64,000 nucleotides of DNA from RYN-230 sp963793825 (GCA_963793825.1 CAWCBE010000007.1:1291238-1355237), one strand, 5' to 3'; shown: positions 51,901 through 60,022, numbered from the stretch's first letter. A program made the numbers and translations. The notes: a model not told the origin generated them from the letters alone.

Positions 51901-52833
51901 CTGGCCGGTCAGGGCATCGGCCAGCTCGCCGGTCACCTCGCTGGTGATGCTGGTCCGGAGCAGGAACATGCGGGTGGCGGGCAGCTGCTTGCCCAGGACC
52001 TCGTCCCACAGGTAATCAGTCACGATGGGCTCGTCACCGGCCAGGTCCGTGATGGCCGCGCCCGGCTGCGGGTCGGCGTCGGCCCGCAGGGCCGCCAGCC
52101 GGAGTCCCGCCATCCAGCCCTGGGTGCGCCGGAGCAGCTGGTCCCGGGCCGGGGTGTCCACGTCCAGGCCGAGCAGGGCGAAGTAGGCGTCCGCCTCCTC
52201 GGAGGTGCAGGCGAGGTCCTGGCTGCCGATGTCGGCCAGGTCCCCGGAGACGCGCAGCCGGGCCAGCTGCAGCGCGGGTGGCTGGCGGGCGAGCAGGACC
52301 AGCCGGAGCGTGGGCGGCGCGTGCCTGGTCAGCACGTCAAGGCCGGCCAGCACGGCCTGGTCGGTGAGTTCATGGACGTCGTCCAGGACCAGGGTCACCG
52401 GCTCGGTGAACGCCTGGGCCGTTTCGACGAGGCACAGCGGGAACCGGTCCGGTGAGCTGTTCTCCAGGGACCGGAGCAGCTCGGGCGGGATCGCGCGCAG
52501 CCGCCGCAGCCCGGCGCACACGTAGGACCAGAACCAGCCCTGCTGGTCGTCGGAGTCCGCGGTCAGCCAGACCAGCCGCCGGGCCTGCGTGTTGGCCCTG
52601 GCCCAGCTGGCGCAGGCCACTGTCTTCCCCGCCCCGGCCGGGCCGCTGATCAGCGTGACCCGGTTGCGCGTGGCGTGGTCGATCAGGCTGGTGACGCGGC
52701 GCCGCCGGAGCACCGGGAAGTGCGGCTCCGGGATGTTCAGCTTGCCTTCCAGGAATTGCGGCCGCCCGGGTGGCATGGCGACGCCCCCGGCCTCGCCCTC
52801 GGCCGGCTCTGACTCGTTAATGGTTGTTGTCAT
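48841..52833 (-). CDS. LuxR-family LAL-type regulator, frame antisense into HdeD gene
   Basis: ATP-dependent (MalT-like) activator, ATG 52833 after GGGGGGA. Walker A is LISGPAGAGKTVACASWA near residue 70, Walker B LVLDDVHEL, then helical TPR-like repeats. A low-complexity insert at about 600-760 includes eight AGLAG-type units. The DNA-binding HTH (LTDSERAVLCFLPSHMTNEE, then FLSINTVKTHLRSAYRKLG) ends near GLLSAG at about 49665, where LAL proteins normally stop (about 1060 aa). Here the frame stays open another 270 codons to 48841, wholly antisense to the HdeD-like gene, with Gly/His/Asp-rich nonsense-like sequence. The functional end is therefore uncertain. Confidence 0.85.
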   Translation of the reverse strand: MTTTINESEPAEGEAGGVAMPPGRPQFLEGKLNIPEPHFPVLRRRRVTSLIDHATRNRVTLISGPAGAGKTVACASWARANTQARRLVWLTADSDDQQGWFWSYVCAGLRRLRAIPPELLRSLENSSPDRFPLCLVETAQAFTEPVTLVLDDVHELTDQAVLAGLDVLTRHAPPTLRLVLLARQPPALQLARLRVSGDLADIGSQDLACTSEEADAYFALLGLDVDTPARDQLLRRTQGWMAGLRLAALRADADPQPGAAITDLAGDEPIVTDYLWDEVLGKQLPATRMFLLRTSITSEVTGELADALTGQSGSARTLERLSRENSFVEVTDRERGGYVYHPLLREVLAAELHREIPHEIPVLLRRAARWYAANDQPIASVRSAAEAQDWDYAAQILAEAGAGLAAPGSTAELESVLGLFPPDRSADDPAVAAAWAAARLWDGDEEGAAGYLESGERALGRAAPAMRRMMEPVLAALRVMLAGCRTDPDPGLLAEATEIAARAEAAASTQPEHRAAGLTWFAVGVARLRRWEIQQARHALRHADRQLAAGSLAALQARARAWRALAEAWFGDLTAARRSASDVPGVPSGLPPGGRSAAAPGPGPMPRGVLAGGSAPPGGSLAGGPAQGSAARPGSARGPAAGSPAGGGPGRGRLAGDRAGLPGLGGRSAGIGMPGTSGVPDLAGRPGMRPAAGAPRSVRAADGLAGAGLAGAGLAGAGLAGAGLAGAGLAGAGLAGAGLAGTGQAAEVAVLARALVSLRRDELSAAQRLVEIVSQEAAGQFPGEPPVSAVAALIRARVLLADGDATAATAVLSRLRETWGPTCPALADVVTVAEGEVALRVGNTGRARAVLLLVEESEHFDRADAWLLRGGLLIADGDFKAALEAVAPGLDGPQDQVTLHERISGLLVAAVAHRRLGSTEEAATLLEQALALAEPDGAYRAFLDGGAAVRSAMTVLIPPTSRHAGFAGRILERFDAQTPRGGPAVERISVPLTDSERAVLCFLPSHMTNEEISQALFLSINTVKTHLRSAYRKLGVSSRREAIARGRRLGLLSAGTLARDERRRHLAGGGRGGSGRAGGSDGGGQGAGGPADLTGHQGHDQPVHDQPDADHDDQDGQRDRRPEHHDQPGGQAEHAGDRAQPAAGPRAGRDRHDQVNQPVQRPEHADDEGEQHHGDRDVPQAIQPGQRGQQADDDVSGPGAGTDPGLGEAVDQPDDAGDQQGRADQRGHHDQCGLGPDQQDQPEREGGHRGHHDHLPGLRPGGRGRIGWPVGGGPVHRRAARWRSPGPSRLSGMLGCHHPPPHPGHGVTPRPPVTTHMLGRAVAGSTTRHG
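48845..48872. terminator. Hairpin, 10-bp perfect stem
   Basis: CCGTGGCGGG (48845-48854) and CCCGCCACGG (48863-48872) with loop TGGTGCTG. It lies at the end of the open LuxR frame and 71 nt before the HdeD-like start. It may terminate minus-strand transcripts. Confidence 0.45.
48943..49596 (+). CDS. HdeD-family (DUF308) membrane protein
   Basis: 217 aa from ATG 48943, with AGGAGG six nt upstream. Six hydrophobic segments in two repeats: WQVIMVAAVATFALGLILLV, WPKATLVVVAALIGAALLV, then GVSAGTRAAYIIIGLLAALA and VIGIWLVVYGLIMALMAG. HdeD relatives are stress-associated membrane proteins of unknown mechanism. It is fully covered by the antisense LuxR frame, so a convergent overlap in expression is possible. 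Confidence 0.9.
   Translation: MAAQHAGQAGRAGRAPAGGPAMNGASPYGPADPAPAAWAQAWQVIMVAAVATFALGLILLVWPKATLVVVAALIGAALLVTGVVRLIHGFTESGVSAGTRAAYIIIGLLAALAGLYCLRHISVTVVLLAFIVGVFWTLHGLVNLIVAVTSGPGTGRGLRAVTGVLSLAAGLIVMFWPTISLTVLVVVIGIWLVVYGLIMALMAGQVRRAARALAAAV
50611..50728. repeat. 15-bp tandem repeat in LuxR gene
   Basis: About eight copies of a 15-bp unit (plus-strand CCCGCCAGCCCGGCC), encoding AGLAG repeats in the regulator's disordered linker. The units are nearly identical, implying recent expansion. Confidence 0.92.
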
Positions 52834-53047
52834 AGATCCCCCCGAGAGCCCCTGACCCGCTGGCAATCAGCTGGCTGTCTCATCCCATAGGGGTGAATGA
52901 GCAGGTCAAATGGCTTTGCCGGTCATACCCGGGGTTCGCCGGTATCAACCGCATGACGTTCCGGGTCGCTCATAGGCCCATCATTAGGACAGCGCGGCGC
53001 GGGCAGCCTCACCCGCTACGGGTGAGACTGACGGGTGAGGGTCCCGG

Positions 53048-53112
53048 GTCAGTGTCCCGGGCGGCGTCAGTGTCCCGGGCGGGTCAGTGTCCCGGGTCAG
53101 TGTCCCGGGCGG
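53048..53112. repeat. Short direct repeats GTCAGTGTCCCGGG upstream of LuxR gene
   Basis: Four copies of GTCAGTGTCCCGGG at irregular 13-18-bp spacing between the end of the GH15 gene and the LuxR start (52834-53113, otherwise without a gene). They could be operator-like sites or slippage products. Confidence 0.7.
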
Positions 53113-53113
53113 G

Positions 53114-55000
53114 TCAGCTCGCCGGGATCCGCCGGGCCCGGGCCAGCAGCGGGCCGACGTCACCCGGGCCGTGATCGAGCTGGTAGTCCAGGTTGATGGC
53201 CGCGTTGATCAGCGACAGGTGGCTGAACGCCTGGGGGAAGTTGCCCAGCTGCTCACCGGTCAGCCCGATCTCCTCGGAGTACAGGCCGAGGTGGTTGGCG
53301 TAGGTGTGCATCTTCTGGAACACCAGGGAGGCCTCGTCCGTCCGGCCGGACCGGGCCAGCGCGTCCACGTACCAGAACGTGCACAGCGAGAACGTGCCCT
53401 CACTGCCGCGCAGGCCGTCCGGCGAGGCGGACGGGTCGTACCGGTACACCAGGCTGTCGGAGACCAGTTTCTTGTCCATCGCCTGTAGCGTGTCCAGCCA
53501 CATCGGGTCGAACGGGGACACGAAGCCCATCAGCGGCATCAGCAGCAGCGAGGAGTCCAGCACGTCCGTGCCGTAGTACTGGGTGAAGGCACGCTCCTTG
53601 GGGTTCCAGCCGCGCTCCATGACCTGCCGGTAGATGCGGTCCCGCTCAGACCGCCAGCGCATGATGTCGGCGGGCCGGCCGCGGCGCTCGGCCAGCCGGA
53701 TGGCCCGGTCCAGCGCCACCCAGCACTGGAACCGCCCGTAGGTGAAGTCCTTCCGGCCGCCCCGGGTCTCCCAGATGCCCTCTTCCGGCTGGTCCCAGTG
53801 CTCGCACAGCCAGTCCATCATCTTCACGACCGCCGTCCAGCCCACGTGGGCCGGCTGCATCCCCATCTCGTCGGCGTGCCCGAACGCGTCCATGGCCTCA
53901 CCGAAGACGTCCAGCTGGAGCTGGCCGGAGGCGCCGTTGCCGATGCGTACCGGGCGTGAGCCGCGCCAGCCTTCCCAGTGGTCCAGGGTCTCCTCGGTGA
54001 GATCCGACGACCCGTCCACCCGGTACATGATCCGCAGCGGGCAGTCGCCGTTGCTGCCCTGGTGCTCGATCAGCCGGTCGCGGACCCAGACGCCGAAGGC
54101 GGCCGCCTCCTCCATGTAGCCCAGGCCGAGCAGGGCGTACACCGAGAACGAGGCGTCCCGGATCCAGGTGTAGCGGTAGTCCCAGTTGCGTTCCCCGCCG
54201 ATCTGCTCGGGCAGCCCGGTGGTGGGCGCGGCCACCAGCGCCCCGGTCGGCGCGTACGTCATCAGCTTGAGCGTCATCGCCGAGCGGGTCACCATCTCCC
54301 GCCACCGGCCCGTGTAGGTGGACTTGCACAGCCAGCCGCGCCAGAAGTCGGCGGTCTCGCCGAGCAGGGTTTCCAGGGTGCCTGCCGGCAGCCGGCGCGG
54401 CCGGCCGCCCATGGACTCCAGCACCATCCCGGCGCTCTCGCCCTCGCCCAGGGTCCGGTGCATGCGCAGGTCCTCGCCGACCCGCTCCAGCTCGTCGCGC
54501 AGGTCGCCGCGCGCGGTGCCACGGCCGACCACCGTGTGCAGGGTCAGCTCCATCTGGTCGGTGTGGAACAGGGCGCCCTCGTCGGTGATCTCCAGCTTGT
54601 GCGGCTGGCGGCCGTAGTCGAAGCGCGGCTTGATGTCGGCCACGAACCGCATCGTGCCGCGCACCACCCGGACCAGCCGGACCAGCCGGTGGTGGCCGGT
54701 CGCCCGGGCCCCGGCCACCGGCATGAAGTCGGTCACCTCGCCGACCCCGTCCGGGGTCATGAACCGGGTGATCAGGACGGCGGTGTCCGGGAAGTACAGC
54801 TGCCGGGAGACGTAGTCGGCCCGGTCTGGCGTGATCCGGAAATAACCGCCCTTGTCCGCGTCGAGCAGCGAGCCGAAGACGCTGGGCGAGTCGAACCGGG
54901 GACAGCAGAACCAGTCCACCGTCCCGTCCGTGGTGACCAGGGCGGCCGTCTGCAGGTCGCCGATCAGCCCGTGATCACTGATGTTCGGGTAGCGCGCCAT
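53114..55000 (-). CDS. Glycoside hydrolase family 15 protein (glucoamylase/trehalase-like)
   Basis: 628 aa from ATG 55000 (MARYPNISDHGLIGDLQTAA), with GGAG upstream. The N-terminal beta-sandwich (TVDWFCCPRFDSPSVFGSLL) precedes the (alpha/alpha)6 catalytic barrel. Family landmarks: NWDYRYTWIRDASFSVYALL, PEEGIWETRGGRKDFTYGRF (general acid Glu) and EGTFSLCTFWYVDALAR (near the base). No signal peptide, so it is cytoplasmic. Actinomycete relatives include trehalases and glucan hydrolases; the substrate is not determined. Confidence 0.95.
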   Translation of the reverse strand: MARYPNISDHGLIGDLQTAALVTTDGTVDWFCCPRFDSPSVFGSLLDADKGGYFRITPDRADYVSRQLYFPDTAVLITRFMTPDGVGEVTDFMPVAGARATGHHRLVRLVRVVRGTMRFVADIKPRFDYGRQPHKLEITDEGALFHTDQMELTLHTVVGRGTARGDLRDELERVGEDLRMHRTLGEGESAGMVLESMGGRPRRLPAGTLETLLGETADFWRGWLCKSTYTGRWREMVTRSAMTLKLMTYAPTGALVAAPTTGLPEQIGGERNWDYRYTWIRDASFSVYALLGLGYMEEAAAFGVWVRDRLIEHQGSNGDCPLRIMYRVDGSSDLTEETLDHWEGWRGSRPVRIGNGASGQLQLDVFGEAMDAFGHADEMGMQPAHVGWTAVVKMMDWLCEHWDQPEEGIWETRGGRKDFTYGRFQCWVALDRAIRLAERRGRPADIMRWRSERDRIYRQVMERGWNPKERAFTQYYGTDVLDSSLLLMPLMGFVSPFDPMWLDTLQAMDKKLVSDSLVYRYDPSASPDGLRGSEGTFSLCTFWYVDALARSGRTDEASLVFQKMHTYANHLGLYSEEIGLTGEQLGNFPQAFSHLSLINAAINLDYQLDHGPGDVGPLLARARRIPAS

Positions 55001-55019
55001 GCTCGGTTCTCCTCGCAGG

Positions 55020-55481
55020 TCATCCGGTCGGGCTGGCCGAGGCGGAGGGACAGCGGGTGCTCGCCGCATGCAGCAGGCTGCTGGCGTCGGTGGTGACCGC
55101 GGCCAGGTCGGTGGAGACGGCCTTGGCCGCCGCGACCGGGCTGGACTGGCTGCCCAGGTTGGTCAGCGTCTTCTGCAGCGTGGACAGCGACGAGCTCAGC
55201 GCGCCGATCTGGGCGTGCCACTCCGAGCTGGCTTCGGCCCGCAGGGTGTCCAGGTTGGCCCGGATCCGGGCCACGTCGGTCTTGAGCTTGCCCAGCGCCG
55301 ACGCATTCGCGCTCAGGTGGCCGATCTCGGCCACCGACGAGCGCAGCGCGGCGACGTCCGTGCAGACCGCCGCCGACGCGCTCGGTGACGGGCTGCTGGC
55401 GGCGGAACCGCCCCCGGAGGAACAACCTGCGGCCAGTACTGCGGCCAGCACCAGAGCAGCGCCGGCCAGCCCTCTCTTCAT
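55020..55481 (-). CDS. Small lipoprotein of unknown function
   Basis: 153 aa from ATG 55481 (MKRGLAGAALVLAAVLAAGC). Lipobox LAAGC followed by SSGGGSAASS linker. The mature domain is a heptad-like helix (SVAEIGHLSANASALGKLKT; IGALSSSLSTLQKTLTNLG) with one Cys at each end (AAVCTDVAAL and STRCPSAS), which could form a disulfide. No family is recognised. It precedes the GH15 gene by 19 nt and is probably co-transcribed. Confidence 0.85.
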   Translation of the reverse strand: MKRGLAGAALVLAAVLAAGCSSGGGSAASSPSPSASAAVCTDVAALRSSVAEIGHLSANASALGKLKTDVARIRANLDTLRAEASSEWHAQIGALSSSLSTLQKTLTNLGSQSSPVAAAKAVSTDLAAVTTDASSLLHAASTRCPSASASPTG

Positions 55482-55669
55482 AACGGCCACGCTGCTCCTC
55501 GCCCGTAACCGCGTCGTCACCCCCCGCGGGCTATTGTGGTGTGCGCCCCGGCCATTTCACATCGCCCCCAGATTCACGGCCAGTGTCCCGGTATAAGTGG
55601 TTTGCCGGTCAGAAATGGGGGCTATGTGCCTCGGGGCCCGCCGCCGGGCCGCCGGATTGGCGGGATTGG

Positions 55670-57223
55670 CTAGGACAGGCGGCCCGCCAGGTGCTCGCCG
55701 ACGCGGATGGCATTGGCCATCGCGGTCAGCGCCGGGTTCACCGCGCCGATGCTCGGGAAGAAGCTGGTGTCCACCACGTACAGGTTGTCCACGTCGTGCG
55801 CCTTGCAGTTCACGTCGAGCACGGAGCTGGCCGGGTCGGTGCCGAACCGGCAGGTGCCGGCCTGGTGGCCCACGCCCGCAATGGGCACGTCCATCTTCAT
55901 GTAGTAGTAGCGGTCCAGCACGTGGTGTGCGGCCATGCCGACGTGGTTCAGCATGGCCCGGACCTCCTTGTAGAGGTCACCGAGCTCGGACCGGTTGGTC
56001 GCCGTGTAGGACAGGTGCACGGCGCCGCCGGCGTCCACCGTCACCCGGTTCTCCGGCCTCGGCAGGTCCTCGGTGGTCAGCCACAGGTCCACGGCGTGCG
56101 CCGCCACCTCGGCCAGGCTCCAGTGCGGGGCCAGCTTGGTCAGCCTGGGCTCCTCGCCCTTCATCGCCTCGGCGTTCGACTTGCCTAGCATCTGGATGTT
56201 GCCGAGCGGGTACTCGCGGCCGTTACCGGCGGCGTAGAAGTCGTTGACGGACAGCGTCTTCTGGTAGACGGTGTCGTTGCGCTCCTTGCCCAGGGCCACC
56301 ATGGCCAGGCTGTTGTGGAACATGTAGTTCCGGCCCACCTGGCCGGAGGAGTTGGCCAGGCCATCGGGGTGCCCATCGCTAGCCGAGCGGAGCAGGATCT
56401 TGGCGCTGTTGGCGGCACCGGCCGACAGGGCCACGATGTCGCCCTGGTAGACCTCGCGCTGTCCGTCCCGGGACACCACCACCCCGGTGACCACCCGGCC
56501 GCCGGAGCCCGTCTCCAGGCTGAGGACCTCGGCGCCGGTCAGCAGCGTCACGTTGGGCAGGTCCAGGACCGGGCGGACCGCGATGACCTCAGCGTCGGAC
56601 TTGGCGTGCACCAGGCACGGGTACCCGTCGCACCAGGCGCACCGGATGCAGTCGCTGGCCGGGCGGCGGCCCTCGTCGAGCAGGATCCCGCACGGCGCGT
56701 GGAACGGGTGGTACCCGCCGGCCTCCAGGTCGTTGGCGAGCTGCTGGATCCGCGGCTCGTGCGACACGGCCGGCCACGGGTACTGCTTCGACCAGTGCCC
56801 CTCGGTGGGGTCCTCGCCGTGCGCGCCGTGCACCTGGTAGAGCCACTCGGCCCGGGTGTACCACGGCTCGAGGTCGTCGTAGCTGAGCGGCCAGGCCGGG
56901 GAGACCCCGTCCACGTGCCTGATCTCGCCGAAGTCCGAGGGGCGCAACCGGTACAGCGCCGCCCCGTACATCTTGGTGGCCCCGCCGACGAAGTAGTGCA
57001 CCTGCGGCTGGAATGGCGTGCCGCCGGAGTCGTACCAGGTGTCCTTGCTGATGTAGCGGCCGTCCACGAACACCGGGCCGGGCTGCCAGTTCTCTGTCTC
57101 GCGGGGCAGGAAGTCGCCGCGCTCCAGCAGCAGGATGCGCTTCCCGGTGCCTGCCAGCGTGTGGGCGAGGGTGCCGCCACCCGCGCCGGTGCCAATGATG
57201 ATCACGTCGTAGCGTTCGGTCAC
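55670..57223 (-). CDS. GMC family oxidoreductase
   Basis: FAD-dependent enzyme, 517 aa from GTG 57223. FAD motif YDVIIIGTGAGGGTLAHTLAG at the N-terminus (dinucleotide fold), GGATKMYGAALYRLRPSDF, AGAANSAKILLRS mid-protein, and C-terminal GHQAGTCRFGTDPASSVLD with NLYVVDTSFFPSIGAVNPAL carrying the catalytic His-Asn pair. A Cys-rich loop (CIRCAWCDGYPCLVHAK) is notable. Substrate (sugar, sterol or alcohol) is unknown. It is divergent from the small membrane-protein gene. Confidence 0.93.
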   Translation of the reverse strand: MTERYDVIIIGTGAGGGTLAHTLAGTGKRILLLERGDFLPRETENWQPGPVFVDGRYISKDTWYDSGGTPFQPQVHYFVGGATKMYGAALYRLRPSDFGEIRHVDGVSPAWPLSYDDLEPWYTRAEWLYQVHGAHGEDPTEGHWSKQYPWPAVSHEPRIQQLANDLEAGGYHPFHAPCGILLDEGRRPASDCIRCAWCDGYPCLVHAKSDAEVIAVRPVLDLPNVTLLTGAEVLSLETGSGGRVVTGVVVSRDGQREVYQGDIVALSAGAANSAKILLRSASDGHPDGLANSSGQVGRNYMFHNSLAMVALGKERNDTVYQKTLSVNDFYAAGNGREYPLGNIQMLGKSNAEAMKGEEPRLTKLAPHWSLAEVAAHAVDLWLTTEDLPRPENRVTVDAGGAVHLSYTATNRSELGDLYKEVRAMLNHVGMAAHHVLDRYYYMKMDVPIAGVGHQAGTCRFGTDPASSVLDVNCKAHDVDNLYVVDTSFFPSIGAVNPALTAMANAIRVGEHLAGRLS

Positions 57224-57283
57224 GCCCCCACTATGCCCAGCGGCCTGTCCCACGACTCAGGCCCGGCCGGATGACGGGGGTTT

Positions 57284-57301
57284 CGGGGGGTCGTCCCCCC
57301 G
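57284..57301. repeat. CGGGGGG-TCGT-CCCCCCG hairpin, repeat-family core
   Basis: A 7-bp perfect stem in the divergent gap before 57368. The core matches (in inverse orientation) the hairpin in the 87-bp units at 31861-32113. Confidence 0.7.
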
Positions 57302-57367
57302 AGCCGATACCGCCAATCACCCGGCGAGGATGATGTCGCCCGCGGTGCCCCCGGCGATGGTGGCGAC

Positions 57368-57667
57368 ATGATGAGCAGCGATGCGGCCGCTAAGGCCAGC
57401 AGCGGGCAGCCGGACGCCGCGTTCCGGCTGAACACCAGGCCCCTTCTCGTGGGCGGCGTGCTGATGGGGCTGGGCGGGCTGCTCGGCCTGGCCGGTGTGG
57501 TGGTCAGTGGGTCCGCGCTGGCCATGGCCCTTCGCGAATGGTCGGCTAACCAGGAGGTGCCGCCCAGCGAAATGGCCCGGCACCACTGGGAGCGGGCCAA
57601 GGCGGCCACCACGGCCGGGGCGACCGCCTGGCGTAACGGCCACCACCGGGAGCACGCCTCGTCCTGA
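57368..57667 (+). CDS. Small membrane protein of unknown function
   Basis: 99 aa. One long hydrophobic region (LLVGGVLMGLGGLLGLAGVV) flanked by LNTRP and a soluble tail (VPPSEMARHHWERAKAATTA) that may be amphipathic. Similar small proteins occur in many actinomycetes; no function is assigned. It precedes the cydAB relic by 38 nt on the same strand. Confidence 0.8.
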   Translation: MMSSDAAAKASSGQPDAAFRLNTRPLLVGGVLMGLGGLLGLAGVVVSGSALAMALREWSANQEVPPSEMARHHWERAKAATTAGATAWRNGHHREHASS

Positions 57668-57705
57668 CCGCGCCCGGCCTCGCGTGACATGGGCCGGGGG
57701 GATCC

Positions 57706-58180
57706 ACGAGCACGCTGGACCTGGCACGCTGGCCGTTCGCGCTCACCTCGATCAACCATTTCTTCCTCGTGCCGGTGACGACCGGGCTGGCCTTCCTGAC
57801 CGCGCTGCTGCAGAACGGCCTGGCATCACGCGGATAAAGCCCGATTTCCTCCGGCTGACCCGGTTCTTCGGCACGCCGCTGGTGCGCAACGTGGCCGTGG
57901 TCGTGGTCACCGGGCTGGTCCAGGAATTCGGGTTCGGGATGAACCGGTCGGCCTATTCGCGGCTGGCTGGCGACATCTCCGGCGCGCCGCTGGCCATGGC
58001 AGGCGATTCCTGGATGCAGCACCCGGACAACACCGCCTCCGGCCGCGGCCCGCTGCGGCTGATGACGATCGTGGTCCTGGTGCTGTTGCCGCTGGTGCTG
58101 CTCTACCAGGGCTGGACCCACTACGTGTTCCGGCAGCGGCTCAGCCCGGGTGATTTCCGGCCGCCGCGGCTACTCAGCGG
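57706..58180 (+). pseudogene. Relic of cytochrome bd oxidase genes (cydA/cydB fusion)
   Basis: Three pieces of cydAB are joined. The first (57706-57834) reads STLDLARWPFALTSINHFF and ends TALLQNG..., the CydA N-terminus, but its first codon is ACG and it ends in TAA at 57835. The second, in another frame, has LRLTRFFGTPLV, VVTGLVQEFGFGMNRSAYSR and ISGAPLAMAG (CydA), then jumps to DSWMQHP. The third is PLRLMTIVVLVLLPLVLLYQ-GWTHYVFRQRL, the CydB C-terminus. Start loss, a frameshift and large deletions make a functional oxidase impossible. A GGGGGGA ribosome site before 57706 survives. The frame continues to 58322 without further homology. Confidence 0.85.
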
Positions 58181-58347
58181 CGGGCCCGCCGGGGAGCGCG
58201 CCGGGCCTGGTAAGCAAGCCCCGGATGGCCGCAAAATGGCCGCAAAACGGTGCAGTAGGGTGGCCGGGGCCGCAATCACCCGCGTGAGGCGATGCCCGCG
58301 GAGCAGGCCCGCGCTCAGATAGCCGGACCGGAGCTAAGGGAGCTCGG

Positions 58348-59724
58348 ATGGCAGCGGACCAGGTTGACGCACTAGTGATCTTCGGCGCTACCGGGGACCT
58401 CGCCAAGCTGGAAACCTTCCCGGCCCTGGTCGGGCTGGTGGACCGCGGGGTGCTGGACGTGCCGGTGATCGGGGTGGCCAAGAACGGCTGGGGCCTGGAG
58501 CAGTTCCGCGATTACGCGGTCGCCTCGCTCAAGCTGAACGACATGGACCCGGGCAGCCCGGCGGCCACCAAGATGCTGGGCCTGCTGCGCTACGTGGACG
58601 GCGACCTCGGCGACGACGCCACCTACCACGCCATGTCGGACGCGGCCGGCGACGGCCGGAACATCCTGTTCTACCTCGAGGTGCCCCCGGTCCTGTTCGG
58701 CCGGATCGCGCAGGGTATTGCCACGGCCGGCCGGGCCAAGGGCAACCGGATCATGGTCGAGAAGCCGTTCGGCACCGACCTGAACAGCGCGATCGAGCTG
58801 GACGCGCTGATGCACCAGTTCTTCCCGGAGGACTCGATCTACCGGGTGGACCACTGGCTCGGCCTGGACCCGGTGGAAAACTTGCTGTTCGTCCGGTTCG
58901 CCAACTCGATCATCGAGCCGCTGCTCAACCGTGATCACGTGGAGAGCATCCAGATCACCATGGCCGAGGCGTTCGACGTCTCCGACCGCGGCCGGTTCTA
59001 CGACCGGACCGGCGCCATCCGGGACGTGGTGCAGAACCACATGCTCCAGGTGCTCGCCACCGTCACCGCCGACCCGCCGGACGGCAGCGGCCTGTCCTCC
59101 TGGCGGGACGAGAAGTCCCGGCTGATCTCCGCGATCCGCCCGCTGGGCGCCGAGGACGTCGTCCGCGGGCAGTACGAGGGTTACCTGGACGTCGAGGGGG
59201 TCCGCCCGCACTCCACCATGGAGACTTTCGTGGCCGTCCGGCTGGCCATCGACTCGTGGCGGTGGTCCGGGGTGCCGGTGCTGATCCGGGCGGGCAAGTG
59301 CCTGCCGGTCACCGCGACCGAGGTGACCGTCCGGTTCAAGCGGGCCCCGTTCGACCTGTTCGGCCTGGACCCGCTGCCGGATAACAACACGCTGCGGTTC
59401 CGGGTGTGGCCGGAAACCCGGGTCGGGATCTCGCTGGCGGGCAAGAAGCCCGGGGCCGGCTGGGAGCCGGACACTGAGGAGCTGCTGTTCGCCCAGCGGC
59501 CCGGCTCGGACATGCGGCCCTACGACCGGCTCATCGGGGCCGCGCTGGACGGAGACCGCTGGCTGTTCGCCCGGCAGGACACGGTGGAGGCGGCCTGGCG
59601 GGTGGTGGACCCGGTGCTCGGCGACGTCGTCCCGGTGCACCCCTACGCCAAGGCGACCTGGGGGCCGAAGGAGGCGGACCGGCTGCTGCCCGCCCGGGAC
59701 ATGTGGCTGGACCCGGCCGGCTGA
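58348..59724 (+). CDS. zwf: Glucose-6-phosphate dehydrogenase, divergent
   Basis: 458 aa, ATG start after AAGGGAG. NADP-binding IFGATGDLAKLETFPAL near residue 12 (diverged after GATGDLA), IMVEKPFGTDLNSA, the catalytic-His segment IRDVVQNHMLQVLAT, and PVLIRAGKCLPVTATEV. The substrate motif DHYLGKE is altered to DHWLGLDPVEN, so the usual phosphate-binding Lys is replaced by Leu. It is therefore probably a paralogue with altered substrate or efficiency. No gnd, tal or opcA gene is adjacent. Confidence 0.9.
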   Translation: MAADQVDALVIFGATGDLAKLETFPALVGLVDRGVLDVPVIGVAKNGWGLEQFRDYAVASLKLNDMDPGSPAATKMLGLLRYVDGDLGDDATYHAMSDAAGDGRNILFYLEVPPVLFGRIAQGIATAGRAKGNRIMVEKPFGTDLNSAIELDALMHQFFPEDSIYRVDHWLGLDPVENLLFVRFANSIIEPLLNRDHVESIQITMAEAFDVSDRGRFYDRTGAIRDVVQNHMLQVLATVTADPPDGSGLSSWRDEKSRLISAIRPLGAEDVVRGQYEGYLDVEGVRPHSTMETFVAVRLAIDSWRWSGVPVLIRAGKCLPVTATEVTVRFKRAPFDLFGLDPLPDNNTLRFRVWPETRVGISLAGKKPGAGWEPDTEELLFAQRPGSDMRPYDRLIGAALDGDRWLFARQDTVEAAWRVVDPVLGDVVPVHPYAKATWGPKEADRLLPARDMWLDPAG

Positions 59725-59739
59725 GGCAGGCCGGCCGAC

Positions 59740-59990
59740 GGCCCGCGGGGGCGGTGCAGCGGCGGCCGGTGCACAGCGAGACCGCACCGGCCGCATCATC
59801 GTGGGCCGCGATCTCACCATCCCCGGCCACCCCGGGATCTCGGTGGTGGGCGACCTGATGAACCGGGACGGCCGGCCCGGCGTGGCCGAGGTGACGACGC
59901 AGGCCGGGCTGTACGCGGCGCGGCGCATCCGGCGTGAGATCGCCGCTGACGATCCCGCGGCTGGCGGGCCCGGGGCTGACGGGGGCCGGG
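59740..59990 (+). pseudogene. C-terminal relic of NDH-2-type NADH dehydrogenase
   Basis: In-frame sequence QRDRTGRIIVGRDLTIPGHP, then GISVVGDLMNRDG, RPGVAEVTTQAGLYAARRIR matches the C-terminal FAD-site region of type II NADH dehydrogenases and related FAD oxidoreductases. No N-terminal or central part is present; upstream is the zwf stop. The frame then runs antisense through the hydroxyacid dehydrogenase. It is a truncated fragment with no start. Confidence 0.75.
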
Positions 59991-60022
59991 GAGCGGCCCG
60001 GCGGGGATACGGCGCCGACGGG

